Assembly: GCA_937998635.1 (NCBI GenBank)
Contig: CALLDA010000137.1
Span: 1-22,198 of the forward strand
Direction: 5' to 3'
DNA length: 22,198 bases
Origin: an uncultured Pseudomonadales bacterium
Lineage (GTDB): Bacteria; Pseudomonadota; Gammaproteobacteria; Pseudomonadales; Porticoccaceae
Below the pieces are notes generated by a model. The model was not told where the DNA came from, made no database searches, and saw nothing but the letters and a program-made list of their open reading frames with translations. Positions 8,389-15,520 of the stretch are shown here, in pieces. Numbering within the stretch: the stretch's first letter is position 1; every line of letters begins with the position of its first letter. The translations under genes were made by a program, and so were the position numbers.

Positions 8389-9153
8389 TTAGATACCCAG
8401 CATCATGCCGCCATCAACGACGATGATAGAGCCGGTAATGAAACTGGATGCTTCGCTAGCGAGCAATACTGATATGCCTTCAAAGTCCTCAGGCATGCCA
8501 TAGCGGCCTACCGGAGTTTTCTTGACGATATAATTCACCGGGCCAGCTTTTTTAGGGCCTTCGCAAGGCATCATTTCTGTATCTACCAGGCCAGGCAGGA
8601 CGGCATTGACCTGAATGTTGTTCTTGCCCCAGGCCATCGCCAGGCTTTGAGTCATGTGATCCATGCCGCCCTTAGCAGCGGCGTAATGAACCAGTTTACC
8701 CATACCTTTTTTGGTAATGGCAGAGCCAATATTGACAATTTTTCCGCCGCCAGCCTTGACCATTTCTGGGTGGCAAGCTTTGGCGCAGAGAAAACAGGAG
8801 GTGAGATCAACGGCGATAAAGTTATCCCACTCTGCGAGGGTCATTTTCTCGGGATGGATGCCCCAGCTAATGGCGGCGTTGTTAAACAGAATGTCGATTC
8901 GCCCGAGTTGGTCAGCAGTTTCTTTGACCATACGGTTAACATCGTCTTCTTTGGAAACATCTGCCTGCACACCGATGGCATTGGCGCCGAGGGCTTCCAT
9001 TTCGGCGACAGCTTTATCAATTTTGTCCTGATTGCGGCCCACCAGAGCGACGGCACAGCCTTCTTTGGCCAGACCCTTAGCGATACCCAGTCCGAGTCCA
9101 CCATTACCACCGGTGATGATGGCGACCTTGCCCGTCAAATCAAAAAACTTCAT
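8389..9153 (-). CDS. SDR family oxidoreductase, array copy B1
   Basis: A 254-residue classical SDR, first gene of the distal unit B1-A1-LLM. Motifs are TGGNGGLG (14-21), VGRN after strand 2 (NADP-type), NNAAISWGI, Ser143 and YAAAK (Tyr156, Lys160). B-type copies begin M-[KD]-F-F-D-L and carry LTSCFLCAKAC in the interface helix, where A types have FLTCKA. The variable loop is EGPKKAGPVNYIVKKTP. A GGAG ribosome site lies 9 bases before the ATG. A well-formed sigma70-type promoter lies about 50 bp upstream. Confidence 0.93.
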   Translation of the reverse strand: MKFFDLTGKVAIITGGNGGLGLGIAKGLAKEGCAVALVGRNQDKIDKAVAEMEALGANAIGVQADVSKEDDVNRMVKETADQLGRIDILFNNAAISWGIHPEKMTLAEWDNFIAVDLTSCFLCAKACHPEMVKAGGGKIVNIGSAITKKGMGKLVHYAAAKGGMDHMTQSLAMAWGKNNIQVNAVLPGLVDTEMMPCEGPKKAGPVNYIVKKTPVGRYGMPEDFEGISVLLASEASSFITGSIIVVDGGMMLGI

Positions 9154-9205
9154 AGCCTATCTCCAATCCTGTGATTTATTTTGTTGTTTATTGCGAACAC
9201 TTCTA

Positions 9206-9234
9206 TTTATAGAAATGTGACAGAGCAATGTCAG
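9206..9234 (-). promoter_or_regulatory. Sigma70-type promoter for SDR B1-A1-LLM
   Basis: On the minus strand CTGACA (9234-9229) and TATAAA (9211-9206) are separated by exactly 17 bp, each matching the consensus at 5/6 positions. Transcription would start near 9199, about 45 nt before the B1 ATG. This is the best promoter I could see in the window. Confidence 0.65.
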
Positions 9235-9443
9235 GTGGGTTGAGAGCCTGATAGTTGTAGCGGCGCTATGTCTGTATTCGAAGTTATTGTCATCAGGGCA
9301 GCTTATAGCCCTGTTATTGATTATCTGTTTTGTAGTAACTGAGTACGTATGTGATGAACTCGACTCCTTTGATTTCGAACAATAACATCATAGCAGGGGC
9401 TCCGATATCAAGCGCAGGCAGATTTGTTTAAAGCGGCTGGCAT

Positions 9444-9477
9444 AAAAAAGGGTAGCAAGTGTTATCACATGCTACCC
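9444..9477 (-). terminator. Rho-independent terminator after SDR A2
   Basis: The arms gggtagcaagtg (9450-9461) and cacatgctaccc (9466-9477) pair over 12 bp with one A/A mismatch and a 4-nt loop. Six T residues follow on the minus strand. It lies about 40 bp after the A2 stop and ends the C-B3-A3-B2-A2 unit. Confidence 0.88.
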
Positions 9478-9518
9478 CAATTTCGAGCTTTATCTCATCA
9501 ATAAGGTCAAGAGTAAAA

Positions 9519-10289
9519 CTAGATCGCTAAAGAAAGCCCGCCATCCATCACAATAATTGAGCCGGTAATAAAGTCAGAAGATTCACTGGCTAGCATGACG
9601 GAGATACCGTAGAAATCTTCTGGCACACCGTATTTTCCGACCGGTGTTTTCTTCACAATCACATCGACCAGAGGCACCTTATTAGGTCCTTCGCAGGGCA
9701 TCATTTCTGTATCGACCAGTCCGGGCAGGAGAGCATTAACGTGAATGTTATGTTTCCCCCAGCCCTGAGCCAGACTTTGGGTCATGTGATCCATGCCGCC
9801 TTTAGCCGCAGCGTAGTGAACCAACTTGCCAAAACCGAGTTTAGTAATGATGGAGCCGACATTAATAATTTTACCGCCTCCCGCTTCGACCATATGAGGG
9901 AATACAGCCTTGCAAGTGAGAAAGCATGAAGTCAGGTTATTAACAATAAAATTGTTCCACTGATCTAGCGTCATGTCTTCGGCAGGAATACCCCAGCTAA
10001 TGGCGGCATTGTTAAAGAGAATATCAATGCGACCAAAATGCTCAGCCGTGGTGGCGACCATGCGGTTTACATCGTCCTCGCTGCCAACATCACAGGATAC
10101 GCCGAGGGCATCAGCGCCCATGGCTTCCAGCTCTTTAACCGCGTTGTCCAGTTTTTCCTGATTGCGGCCTACGACTGCGACTTTAGCGCCAGCGATGGCC
10201 AGGCCTTTGGCGATGCCAAGGCCGAGACCGCCGTTGCCGCCGGTGATAATGGCCACTTTGCCGGTCAAATCAAATTTTGTGTTGTTCAT
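9519..10289 (-). CDS. SDR family oxidoreductase, array copy A2
   Basis: A 256-residue A-type SDR with the full set: TGGNGGLG, VGRN, NNAAISWGI, the Ser of INVGS and YAAAK. Its first 60 residues are nearly identical to A3 and close to A1. The variable loop is EGPNKVPLVDVIVKKTP, different from both. A GGAG ribosome site and an AT-rich spacer before the ATG are shared with A3. It is the last gene of the proximal unit and is followed by a terminator. The gap to the upstream B2 remnant is 48 bp and contains a small hairpin (10322-10335, 5-bp stem). Confidence 0.93.
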   Translation of the reverse strand: MNNTKFDLTGKVAIITGGNGGLGLGIAKGLAIAGAKVAVVGRNQEKLDNAVKELEAMGADALGVSCDVGSEDDVNRMVATTAEHFGRIDILFNNAAISWGIPAEDMTLDQWNNFIVNNLTSCFLTCKAVFPHMVEAGGGKIINVGSIITKLGFGKLVHYAAAKGGMDHMTQSLAQGWGKHNIHVNALLPGLVDTEMMPCEGPNKVPLVDVIVKKTPVGKYGVPEDFYGISVMLASESSDFITGSIIVMDGGLSLAI

Positions 10290-10337
10290 TTATTTACTCC
10301 ACATCCAAATTTTCGAGTTACCCACAACGCTGTGGAG

Positions 10338-11105
10338 TTATATAGCCAGGGTCATGCCACCGTCAGCGACGATGATGGAACCGGTGATGAAACTGGATGC
10401 TTCGCTGGACAATAGGACCGATAAACCCTCGAAATCATCAGGCATACCATAACGGCCAACCGGGCTTTTCTTGGTAATGTAATCGACCACAGGGCCGATT
10501 TTGTCAGGACCAAAACAGGGCATCATTTCGGTGTGTACCAGACCGGGCAGAACCGCATTGACCTGAATATTATCCTTACCCCAGGCGCGAGCCAGGCTTT
10601 GGGTCATGTGATCCATGCCACCTTTGGCGGCAGCGTAGTGAACCAGTTTGCCGAAGCCCTTTTTAGTGATAGCAGACCCAACGTTGATGATCTTGCCGCC
10701 CCCGGCTTTAATCATTTCTGGGAAACAGGCTTTGGCGCACAAAAAGCAGGAGGTGAGATCGATAGCGATAAACTTATCCCATTATTCGAGAGTCATTTTT
10801 TCTGGCGCGATACCCCAGCTAATGGCGGCGTTGTTGAACAGGATGTCAACACGGCCTAGTTGCTTTGCGGTTTCCTCGACCATGCGATTGACGTCATCTT
10901 CCTTGGAAACATCGCATTGAACGCCAATAGCTTTTGCGCCCAGGGCTTCCATTTCAGCAACGGCCTTGTCTATTTTGTCCTGGTTGCGTCCCACCAGGGA
11001 AACTGCACAACCTTCTTTGGCTAAACCTTTGGCAATGCCAAGACCGAGGCCACCGTTACCGCCAGTGATGATGGCAACTTTTCCACTTAGATCAAAAAAT
11101 TTCAT
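10338..11105 (-). pseudogene. SDR array copy B2, interrupted by an in-frame TAA
   Basis: The frame is continuous and the same length as B3 (255 codons plus stop). Codon 108, at 10784-10782, is TAA where B3 has GAA. One substitution (C to A on the + strand at 10784) explains it. The upstream part encodes 107 residues ending ...PEKMTLE and keeps the nucleotide-binding motif. The downstream part keeps the Ser, YAAAK and the C-terminus, and could restart only at weak codons such as the TTG at 10742. Apart from the stop, hand alignment with B3 gives about 10 amino-acid differences, mostly in the variable loop, so the copy is young and otherwise undecayed. The ribosome site (AGAGGAAA) is intact. 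A sequencing error is possible. If real, the protein lacks the catalytic Ser/Tyr/Lys. Confidence 0.88.
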
Positions 11106-11165
11106 GCAATGTTTCCTCTTGTTTGTATTCAGTAGCGAACGTTTGTGTGCGTGCTGCTTAAAAGC

Positions 11166-11936
11166 TTAGATAGACAGTGATACCCCGCCGTCCATGACAA
11201 TAATTGAGCCGGTAATAAAGTCAGAAGCCGGGCTGGCCAGCAGTATGGATATGCCGTAAAAATCTTCCGGTCTACCAAAGGTGCCGGTAGGTGTTTTCGA
11301 TACCGCATAATCGACCAGACCATTTTTGTTGGGTCCTGTACAGGGCATCATTTCGGTATCGACCAGGCCAGGCAGCAGGGCGTTGACGTGAATATTGTGC
11401 TTGCCCCAACCCTGAGCCAGGCTTTGGGTCATGTGATCCATGCCGCCTTTAGCTGCTGCGTAATGGGAGAGTTTGCCGAAACCGAGTTTGGTGACAATGG
11501 AGCCAACGTTGATGATCTTGCCGCCACCGGCCTTAACCATGTGAGGGAAGCAGGCCTTACAGGTCAGGAAGCTGGAAGTTAAATTATTGGTGATGAAGTG
11601 ATTCCACTCATCCAGAGTCATGGTTTCAGTGGGGATACCCCAGCTAATTGCAGCGTTGTTAAAAAGAATATCAATGCGGCCAAAATGCTCAGCAGTGGTA
11701 GCGACCATGCGGTTAACATCTTCTTCGCTACCGACGTCACAGGATACACCGAGGGCATCGGCACCTTCGGCTTTAAGTTCTTTGACGGCATTGTCAATTT
11801 TGTCCTGGTTACGACCGACCACGGCCACTTTTGCGCCAGCAATGGCCAGGCCTTTGGCGATGCCAAGGCCGAGACCACCGTTGCCGCCGGTGATAATGGC
11901 TACTTTTCCCGTTAAATCAAACTTAGAGTTGTTCAT
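11166..11936 (-). CDS. SDR family oxidoreductase, array copy A3
   Basis: A 256-residue A-type SDR (MNNSKFDL start), all catalytic motifs intact: TGGNGGLG, VGRN, NNAAISWGI, INVGS and YAAAK. It is the only copy with LTSSFLTCKAC where the other copies have LTSCFL. The variable loop is TGPNKNGLVDYAVSKTPTGTFG. The short DYAV segment is nearly identical in DNA to the same place in B3 (16 of 17 bases, 11302-11318 and 12158-12174), hinting at gene conversion. It is preceded by GGAG and an AT-rich spacer. The 85-bp gap to B3 holds two small hairpins (11965-11983 and 12004-12018) without a T-run, so it is probably read through. Confidence 0.93.
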   Translation of the reverse strand: MNNSKFDLTGKVAIITGGNGGLGLGIAKGLAIAGAKVAVVGRNQDKIDNAVKELKAEGADALGVSCDVGSEEDVNRMVATTAEHFGRIDILFNNAAISWGIPTETMTLDEWNHFITNNLTSSFLTCKACFPHMVKAGGGKIINVGSIVTKLGFGKLSHYAAAKGGMDHMTQSLAQGWGKHNIHVNALLPGLVDTEMMPCTGPNKNGLVDYAVSKTPTGTFGRPEDFYGISILLASPASDFITGSIIVMDGGVSLSI

Positions 11937-12021
11937 TTATTGTCTCCACAAATAATGTTTTCAGTCTGCCAGTGACCGGCAGAGTTAATAATGTCTGGGC
12001 TAATCCACTAAAGGTGGAGCG

Positions 12022-12789
12022 TTATATCGCCAGGGTAAGGCCGCCGTCAGCGACGATGATGGAGCCGGTGATGAAGCTAGATGCCTCACTGGACAACAGT
12101 ACAGAAATACCTTCGAAATCATCGGGCATGCCGTAGCGATTAACAGGGGATTTTTTTACCGCGTAATCGACCAGCGGGCCAATTTTATCGGGACCAAAAC
12201 AGGGCATCATTTCGGTGTGTACCAGACCGGGCAGAACCGCATTGACCTGAATATTATCTTTACCCCAGGCGCGAGCCAGGCTTTGGGTCATGTGATCCAT
12301 GCCACCTTTGGCCGCGGCGTAGTGAACCAGTTTGCCGAAACCTTTTTTAGTGATAGCTGAACCGACGTTGATGATCTTGCCGCCACCGGCTTTAATCATT
12401 TCTGGGTAGCAGGCTTTGGCGCACAAAAAGCAGGAGGTGAGATCGATAGCGATAAACTTATCCCATTCTTCGAGGGTCATTTTTTCTGGCGCAATACCCC
12501 AGCTAATGGCGGCGTTGTTGAACAGGATGTCAATACGGCCTAGTTGCTTTGCGGTTTCCTCGACCATGCGATTGACGTCATCTTCCTTGGAAACGTCACA
12601 CTGAACGCCAATAGCTTTTGCGCCCAGGGCTTCCATTTCAGCAACGGCCTTGTCTATTTTGTCCTGGTTGCGCCCCACCAGGGAAACTGCACAACCTTCT
12701 TTGGCTAAACCTTTGGCAATGCCAAGGCCCAGACCGCCATTGCCACCGGTGATGATGGCGACTTTTCCAGTCAGATCAAAAAAATCCAT
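12022..12789 (-). CDS. SDR family oxidoreductase, array copy B3
   Basis: A 255-residue B-type SDR, the intact near-twin of the broken B2. Motifs are TGGNGGLG (14-21), VGRN (39-42 region), NNAAISWGI, INVGS, and YAAAK with Tyr156 and Lys160. It shares LVHTEMMPCFGPDKIGP with B2 but differs just after (LVDYAVKKSPVNRYG against VVDYITKKSPVGRYG). The ATG has AGAGGAT upstream. It is the second gene of the proximal unit, 89 bp after copy C. Confidence 0.93.
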   Translation of the reverse strand: MDFFDLTGKVAIITGGNGGLGLGIAKGLAKEGCAVSLVGRNQDKIDKAVAEMEALGAKAIGVQCDVSKEDDVNRMVEETAKQLGRIDILFNNAAISWGIAPEKMTLEEWDKFIAIDLTSCFLCAKACYPEMIKAGGGKIINVGSAITKKGFGKLVHYAAAKGGMDHMTQSLARAWGKDNIQVNAVLPGLVHTEMMPCFGPDKIGPLVDYAVKKSPVNRYGMPDDFEGISVLLSSEASSFITGSIIVADGGLTLAI

Positions 12790-12809
12790 GGGTATCCTCT
12801 TGTGTCATG

Positions 12810-12849
12810 TTGAAAGTTAATGTTGGAACTTGTTATTGAAAGTTCATGT
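12810..12849. repeat. Direct repeat in the gap between SDR C and B3
   Basis: The 14-mers ttgaaagttaatgt (12810-12823) and ttgaaagttcatgt (12836-12849) differ by one base and are 26 bp apart. A related ttggaacttg lies between them. They fill the gap before B3 and could be leftover from duplication or a binding site. Confidence 0.5.
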
Positions 12850-12878
12850 GGTAAGTAAGGAAAATTAAGGCCTTAAAT

Positions 12879-13646
12879 CTAAATGGCGAGTGATAAGCCG
12901 CCATCGACAACAATTACCGAACCAGTGATAAAGTCCGATGCCTCACTGGATAGCAATATGGATATACCCGCGAAGTCATCCGGCGTGCCATGGCGTTCGC
13001 AAGCTGATTTACTAATGGCGTAATCGATGATGGGCGAACGGGTGCCTTCAGGTCCTACCGGCATCATTTCTGAATCAACCAATCCGGGTAGCACGGCATT
13101 AACCTGGATGTTTTGTGGTCCCCAGGAGCGCGCCAGACTTTGGGTCATATGATCCATGCCGCCTTTTGCCGCAGCGTACTGGACGAGTTTTGGATGACCG
13201 AGCTTGGTGACAATAGAGCTGATATTGATAATCTTACCGCCCCCAGCTTTAACGAATTCCGGGTAACAGGCTTTTGATGTGAGGAAGCAGGAGGTAAGGT
13301 CGATAGCGAGGAACATATTCCACTCTTCCAGAGTCATTTCCTCTGGGCGGATACCCCAGCTGATAGCCGCGTTGTTGAAGAGAATGTCGATACGACCAAA
13401 GCGCCCGACAGTCTCAGCGACCATGCGATTGACGTCATCCTCAAGGCTAACATCGGCTTGAATGGCTAATACTGTGGCACCGCCAGCTTCGAGATCGGCA
13501 GTGGCTACTTTAAGTTTGTCAGCGTTACGACCAACGATGGCGACGGAGGCACCGGCAGAGGCCAGTCCGCGGGCAATACCTAGACCCAGACCGCCGTTAC
13601 CACCAGTGATAATGGCGACCTTTCCGGTTAAATCGAATATTTTCAC
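12879..13646 (-). CDS. SDR family oxidoreductase, array copy C (founder-like outlier)
   Basis: A 255-residue SDR, first of the array in transcription order and the most divergent copy. The motifs are complete: TGGNGGLG, VGRN, NNAAISWGI, INISS and YAAAK. It differs from the rest in VQYAAAK (others HYAAAK), KLGHPKLV, and a loop VGPEGTRSPIIDYAISKSACERHG. Its M-K-I-F-D-L start and LTSCFL segment are nearer to B than A type. The start is GTG at 13646-13644, with an AAAGGAG ribosome site 9 bases away. It probably heads the C-B3-A3-B2-A2 transcript. I found no convincing -10/-35 pair close by. Confidence 0.92.
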   Translation of the reverse strand: MKIFDLTGKVAIITGGNGGLGLGIARGLASAGASVAIVGRNADKLKVATADLEAGGATVLAIQADVSLEDDVNRMVAETVGRFGRIDILFNNAAISWGIRPEEMTLEEWNMFLAIDLTSCFLTSKACYPEFVKAGGGKIINISSIVTKLGHPKLVQYAAAKGGMDHMTQSLARSWGPQNIQVNAVLPGLVDSEMMPVGPEGTRSPIIDYAISKSACERHGTPDDFAGISILLSSEASDFITGSVIVVDGGLSLAI

Positions 13647-14466
13647 AGTTGGTTTCTCCTTTCTTGTCTATAAAGTGGCTGACTTGTAAAGTGTTCAGTA
13701 CATCCCCTTACTTGCCTGGCTGGGTATGCTCTCCACATATCTTTGAGTCGCATGTTCTCAGTGCCAGGGCTTAAGAGCCGAGGCAGGGCAAATCAGTGGA
13801 TGAATTTTCCAGCTCGTGTTTACAGCGGCTTTTTACGGCTCAAGGTCATACGTAAGGCCAAGCTCTGTAAAACTAAGCTCCGTAAGACTATATATTTCCG
13901 TAAGACTATATTTTGTTGCCGATGAGCAGAAACTGAGCTGATTTATTTATGTCAACAGGGTGCGCATCTTCGCATTGTTTTGATCAAAAAGGAACTATTT
14001 AATACCCGCCGGTAACACAGGCAAGGTCGTAGGTAATTGTCTTTATGTCAGGCTGCTTATTTGGCATGTCATGATCTGGTTTGCAGGCGTATTTTGCCCA
14101 CGGAACTCGCCGTCCAGCGAGCTCAGAAGAGGCGGAACCTTTGAGTACGATGTTGAGAATAGACCCGCTCATCATCTCGACAGCGATTTATTTTGAAATG
14201 CGTGCTACTTGGGAAAGTTCTCGACCATAAACATTTTTTGACCGTCCGGTATGTGGTTTTCCTTCCAGCCGAGATTTCTTCTCAGCAGCACGGTAGCAGT
14301 GAGTTTGCTCTGTATCATTAATGGCTCTTTGCGGTATAGTCTGCGACCGGTTTTGGTGGTCTTAGTCGGTATGCGATGGTTGGTTTATCTGTAAGCAATA
14401 ACACCTTATATATTGATCCCGTACATTATTGGCACCGAATAACAAATCTGAAAATAGGAGAGTGCA
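13647..14466. other. Long divergent intergenic region
   Basis: About 820 bp lie between the minus-strand SDR array and the plus-strand DUF7064-like operon. I see no gene: one 60-codon frame at 13743-13925 is Lys/Arg-rich and has no ribosome site. The region should hold both divergent promoters. A perfect TTGACA on the minus strand (13955-13950) lacks a good -10 at the right distance. A short direct-repeat cluster sits at 13862-13911. The plus-strand operon has a clear ribosome site (taggagag) before 14467. A regulator may bind here, but none is encoded in the window. Confidence 0.5.
13862..13911. repeat. Three degenerate direct repeats in the divergent region
   Basis: The copies are gctctgtaaaacta (13862-13875), gctccgtaagacta (13877-13890) and tttccgtaagacta (13895-13908), with spacings of 15 and 18 bp. 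The last two share 15 identical bases (tccgtaagactatat). On the minus strand each of these reads ATATAGTCTTACGGA, so each carries a -10-like TATAGT. They may be operators for the array promoter or a neutral slippage repeat. Confidence 0.55.
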
Positions 14467-15471
14467 ATGAGCGCTTATCGACTCGATGTGGCAGATGAAT
14501 ACAGCCATGTACCCACGGCAGAATCAAATTTCAATGAAAGTGTGTACGTTAACGGCTGGGACAGCCGCCATAAGATGGGCCTCTGGTCTCGTATCGGCAA
14601 TCGAATCAATGAGGGCCACGCCGAGATGTCGGTGTGTATCTACCTACCCGATGGTCGAGTTGCCTGCCAGTTTTTACGCCCTGAACTTGCCAGTAACGAA
14701 AAGCACGCTGCCGGGGGCCTCGAGTATCAGGTTAATGAACCTTTCAAGTCGGTGACCATGAAGTATTCCGGCGAAGCGATGATCCTGGAGGATCCGCAAA
14801 TACTGCGAACCCCGCGAGAAATGTTCAAAACCTCACCTCGAGCAGCCTGTGAGTTTGAATTCAATTGCACCGGATTGTCGCCCATGAACGGAGGTGAGCC
14901 CACTGACCCTAATGCCGAAACTATGTACGGCCGTGACTTTTCCCTGGGCCATTTTAATCAGCACACCCGTACGGTCGGTCGAATTAGTGTCGGTGATGAA
15001 AGTTGGGACATCGACGGCCATGGTTGGCGAGATCACAGCTGGGGGCCGCGTTTCTGGACCAATATCTATTTTTACCGTCTATTTATTGCCAACTTTGGCG
15101 ATGACCGGGGTTTGATGATGCTCAAACGCATTGACCGCCAGGGGGTGACTCATCGGCGCGGCGTGTTGATGTTTGATAATCAATACGAGCAGATCGTCGA
15201 TATGGATGTGCTCACAGATTGGGACGATAACAAGGACCCGGCCTTTGTGCAGTTGGGCATTCGCACAGAGAAACGCAAGGTCAAGCTGGAAGGTAAAATA
15301 TTGACGGTTGCACCATTGAGAAATCATCGTGAAGTCAACGGCGAAAGCCTCGAATCCAGTATCGTCGAAGCCTTTACAGAATGGACCTGGGACGACGGTC
15401 GCCCCGGTATCGGTATTACCGAATACATTGAGTTTATGGAAGATGGCCAGCCAGTAGGGTATCCGCTTTGA
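14467..15471 (+). CDS. DUF7064/DUF7065-like protein of unknown function
   Basis: A 334-residue protein, predicted soluble, with no signal peptide or membrane helix. The clearest motif is GHGWRDHSWGPR at 184-195, preceded by HFNQHTRTVG (162-171) and followed by a strand-rich half. This Gly-x-Arg-Asp-His-Ser-Trp-Gly block recalls the DUF7064/7065 proteins and, more distantly, the CrtC/AttH-like lipocalin-type hydratases. I recognise the family only by pattern and assign no reaction. Such genes are often found near enzymes of steroid or other lipid-like substrate breakdown. It opens the plus-strand operon, has a GGAG-type ribosome site, and is followed closely by the phosphotransferase gene. Confidence 0.7.
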   Translation: MSAYRLDVADEYSHVPTAESNFNESVYVNGWDSRHKMGLWSRIGNRINEGHAEMSVCIYLPDGRVACQFLRPELASNEKHAAGGLEYQVNEPFKSVTMKYSGEAMILEDPQILRTPREMFKTSPRAACEFEFNCTGLSPMNGGEPTDPNAETMYGRDFSLGHFNQHTRTVGRISVGDESWDIDGHGWRDHSWGPRFWTNIYFYRLFIANFGDDRGLMMLKRIDRQGVTHRRGVLMFDNQYEQIVDMDVLTDWDDNKDPAFVQLGIRTEKRKVKLEGKILTVAPLRNHREVNGESLESSIVEAFTEWTWDDGRPGIGITEYIEFMEDGQPVGYPL

Positions 15472-15520
15472 TTGTAGCGTGTGTCAAAAGCGGGGTTCAA
15501 ACGGCAGGAATAGATCGAAA

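Larger units (their letters stand above)
9154..9518. other. Intergenic break inside the SDR array
   Basis: These 365 bp hold no credible gene. They contain the terminator for the upstream unit (9444-9477) and the promoter for the downstream unit (9206-9234). They are much longer than the other gaps in the array (30-89 bp) and mark where it splits into two transcripts. Confidence 0.7.
7585..13646 (-). repeat. Tandem array of seven paralogous SDR genes, alternating B-A pairs
   Basis: Seven consecutive same-strand SDR genes in transcription order C, B3, A3, B2 (broken), A2, B1, A1. A-type and B-type copies alternate strictly, and each is closer to its own type than to its neighbour. The simplest history is a C-like ancestor, an early split into A and B, then duplication of the B-A pair twice. 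B2 and B3 are almost identical, so the last event is recent. Confidence 0.9.

Noticed and set aside
8647..9174. A 175-codon open frame on the + strand opposite SDR B1, and similar antisense frames opposite the other SDR copies
   Set aside because: They lie entirely opposite highly conserved SDR coding sequence, recur with the paralogues, and have no ribosome site or recognisable domain. They are by-products of codon use.
10338..11105. Recoding of the TAA in SDR B2 as a sense codon
   Set aside because: TAA recoding is not known in ordinary gammaproteobacteria, all other genes here end normally at TAA or TGA, and no recoding structure is evident; a nonsense mutation or sequencing error is simpler.
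11965..12018. Terminators between SDR B3 and A3
   Set aside because: Two short hairpins (6-bp and 5-bp stems) lack a T-run on either strand, so they are unlikely to stop transcription.
13743..13925. A 60-codon frame in the divergent intergenic region
   Set aside because: No ribosome binding site, a Lys/Arg-rich composition produced partly by the direct repeats, and no known family; treated as chance.
15479..15520. GTG start giving a 14-residue longer phosphotransferase
   Set aside because: The extension is basic and unstructured, lies only 7 bp after the previous stop without a ribosome site, and the ATG at 15521 has an AGGA upstream.
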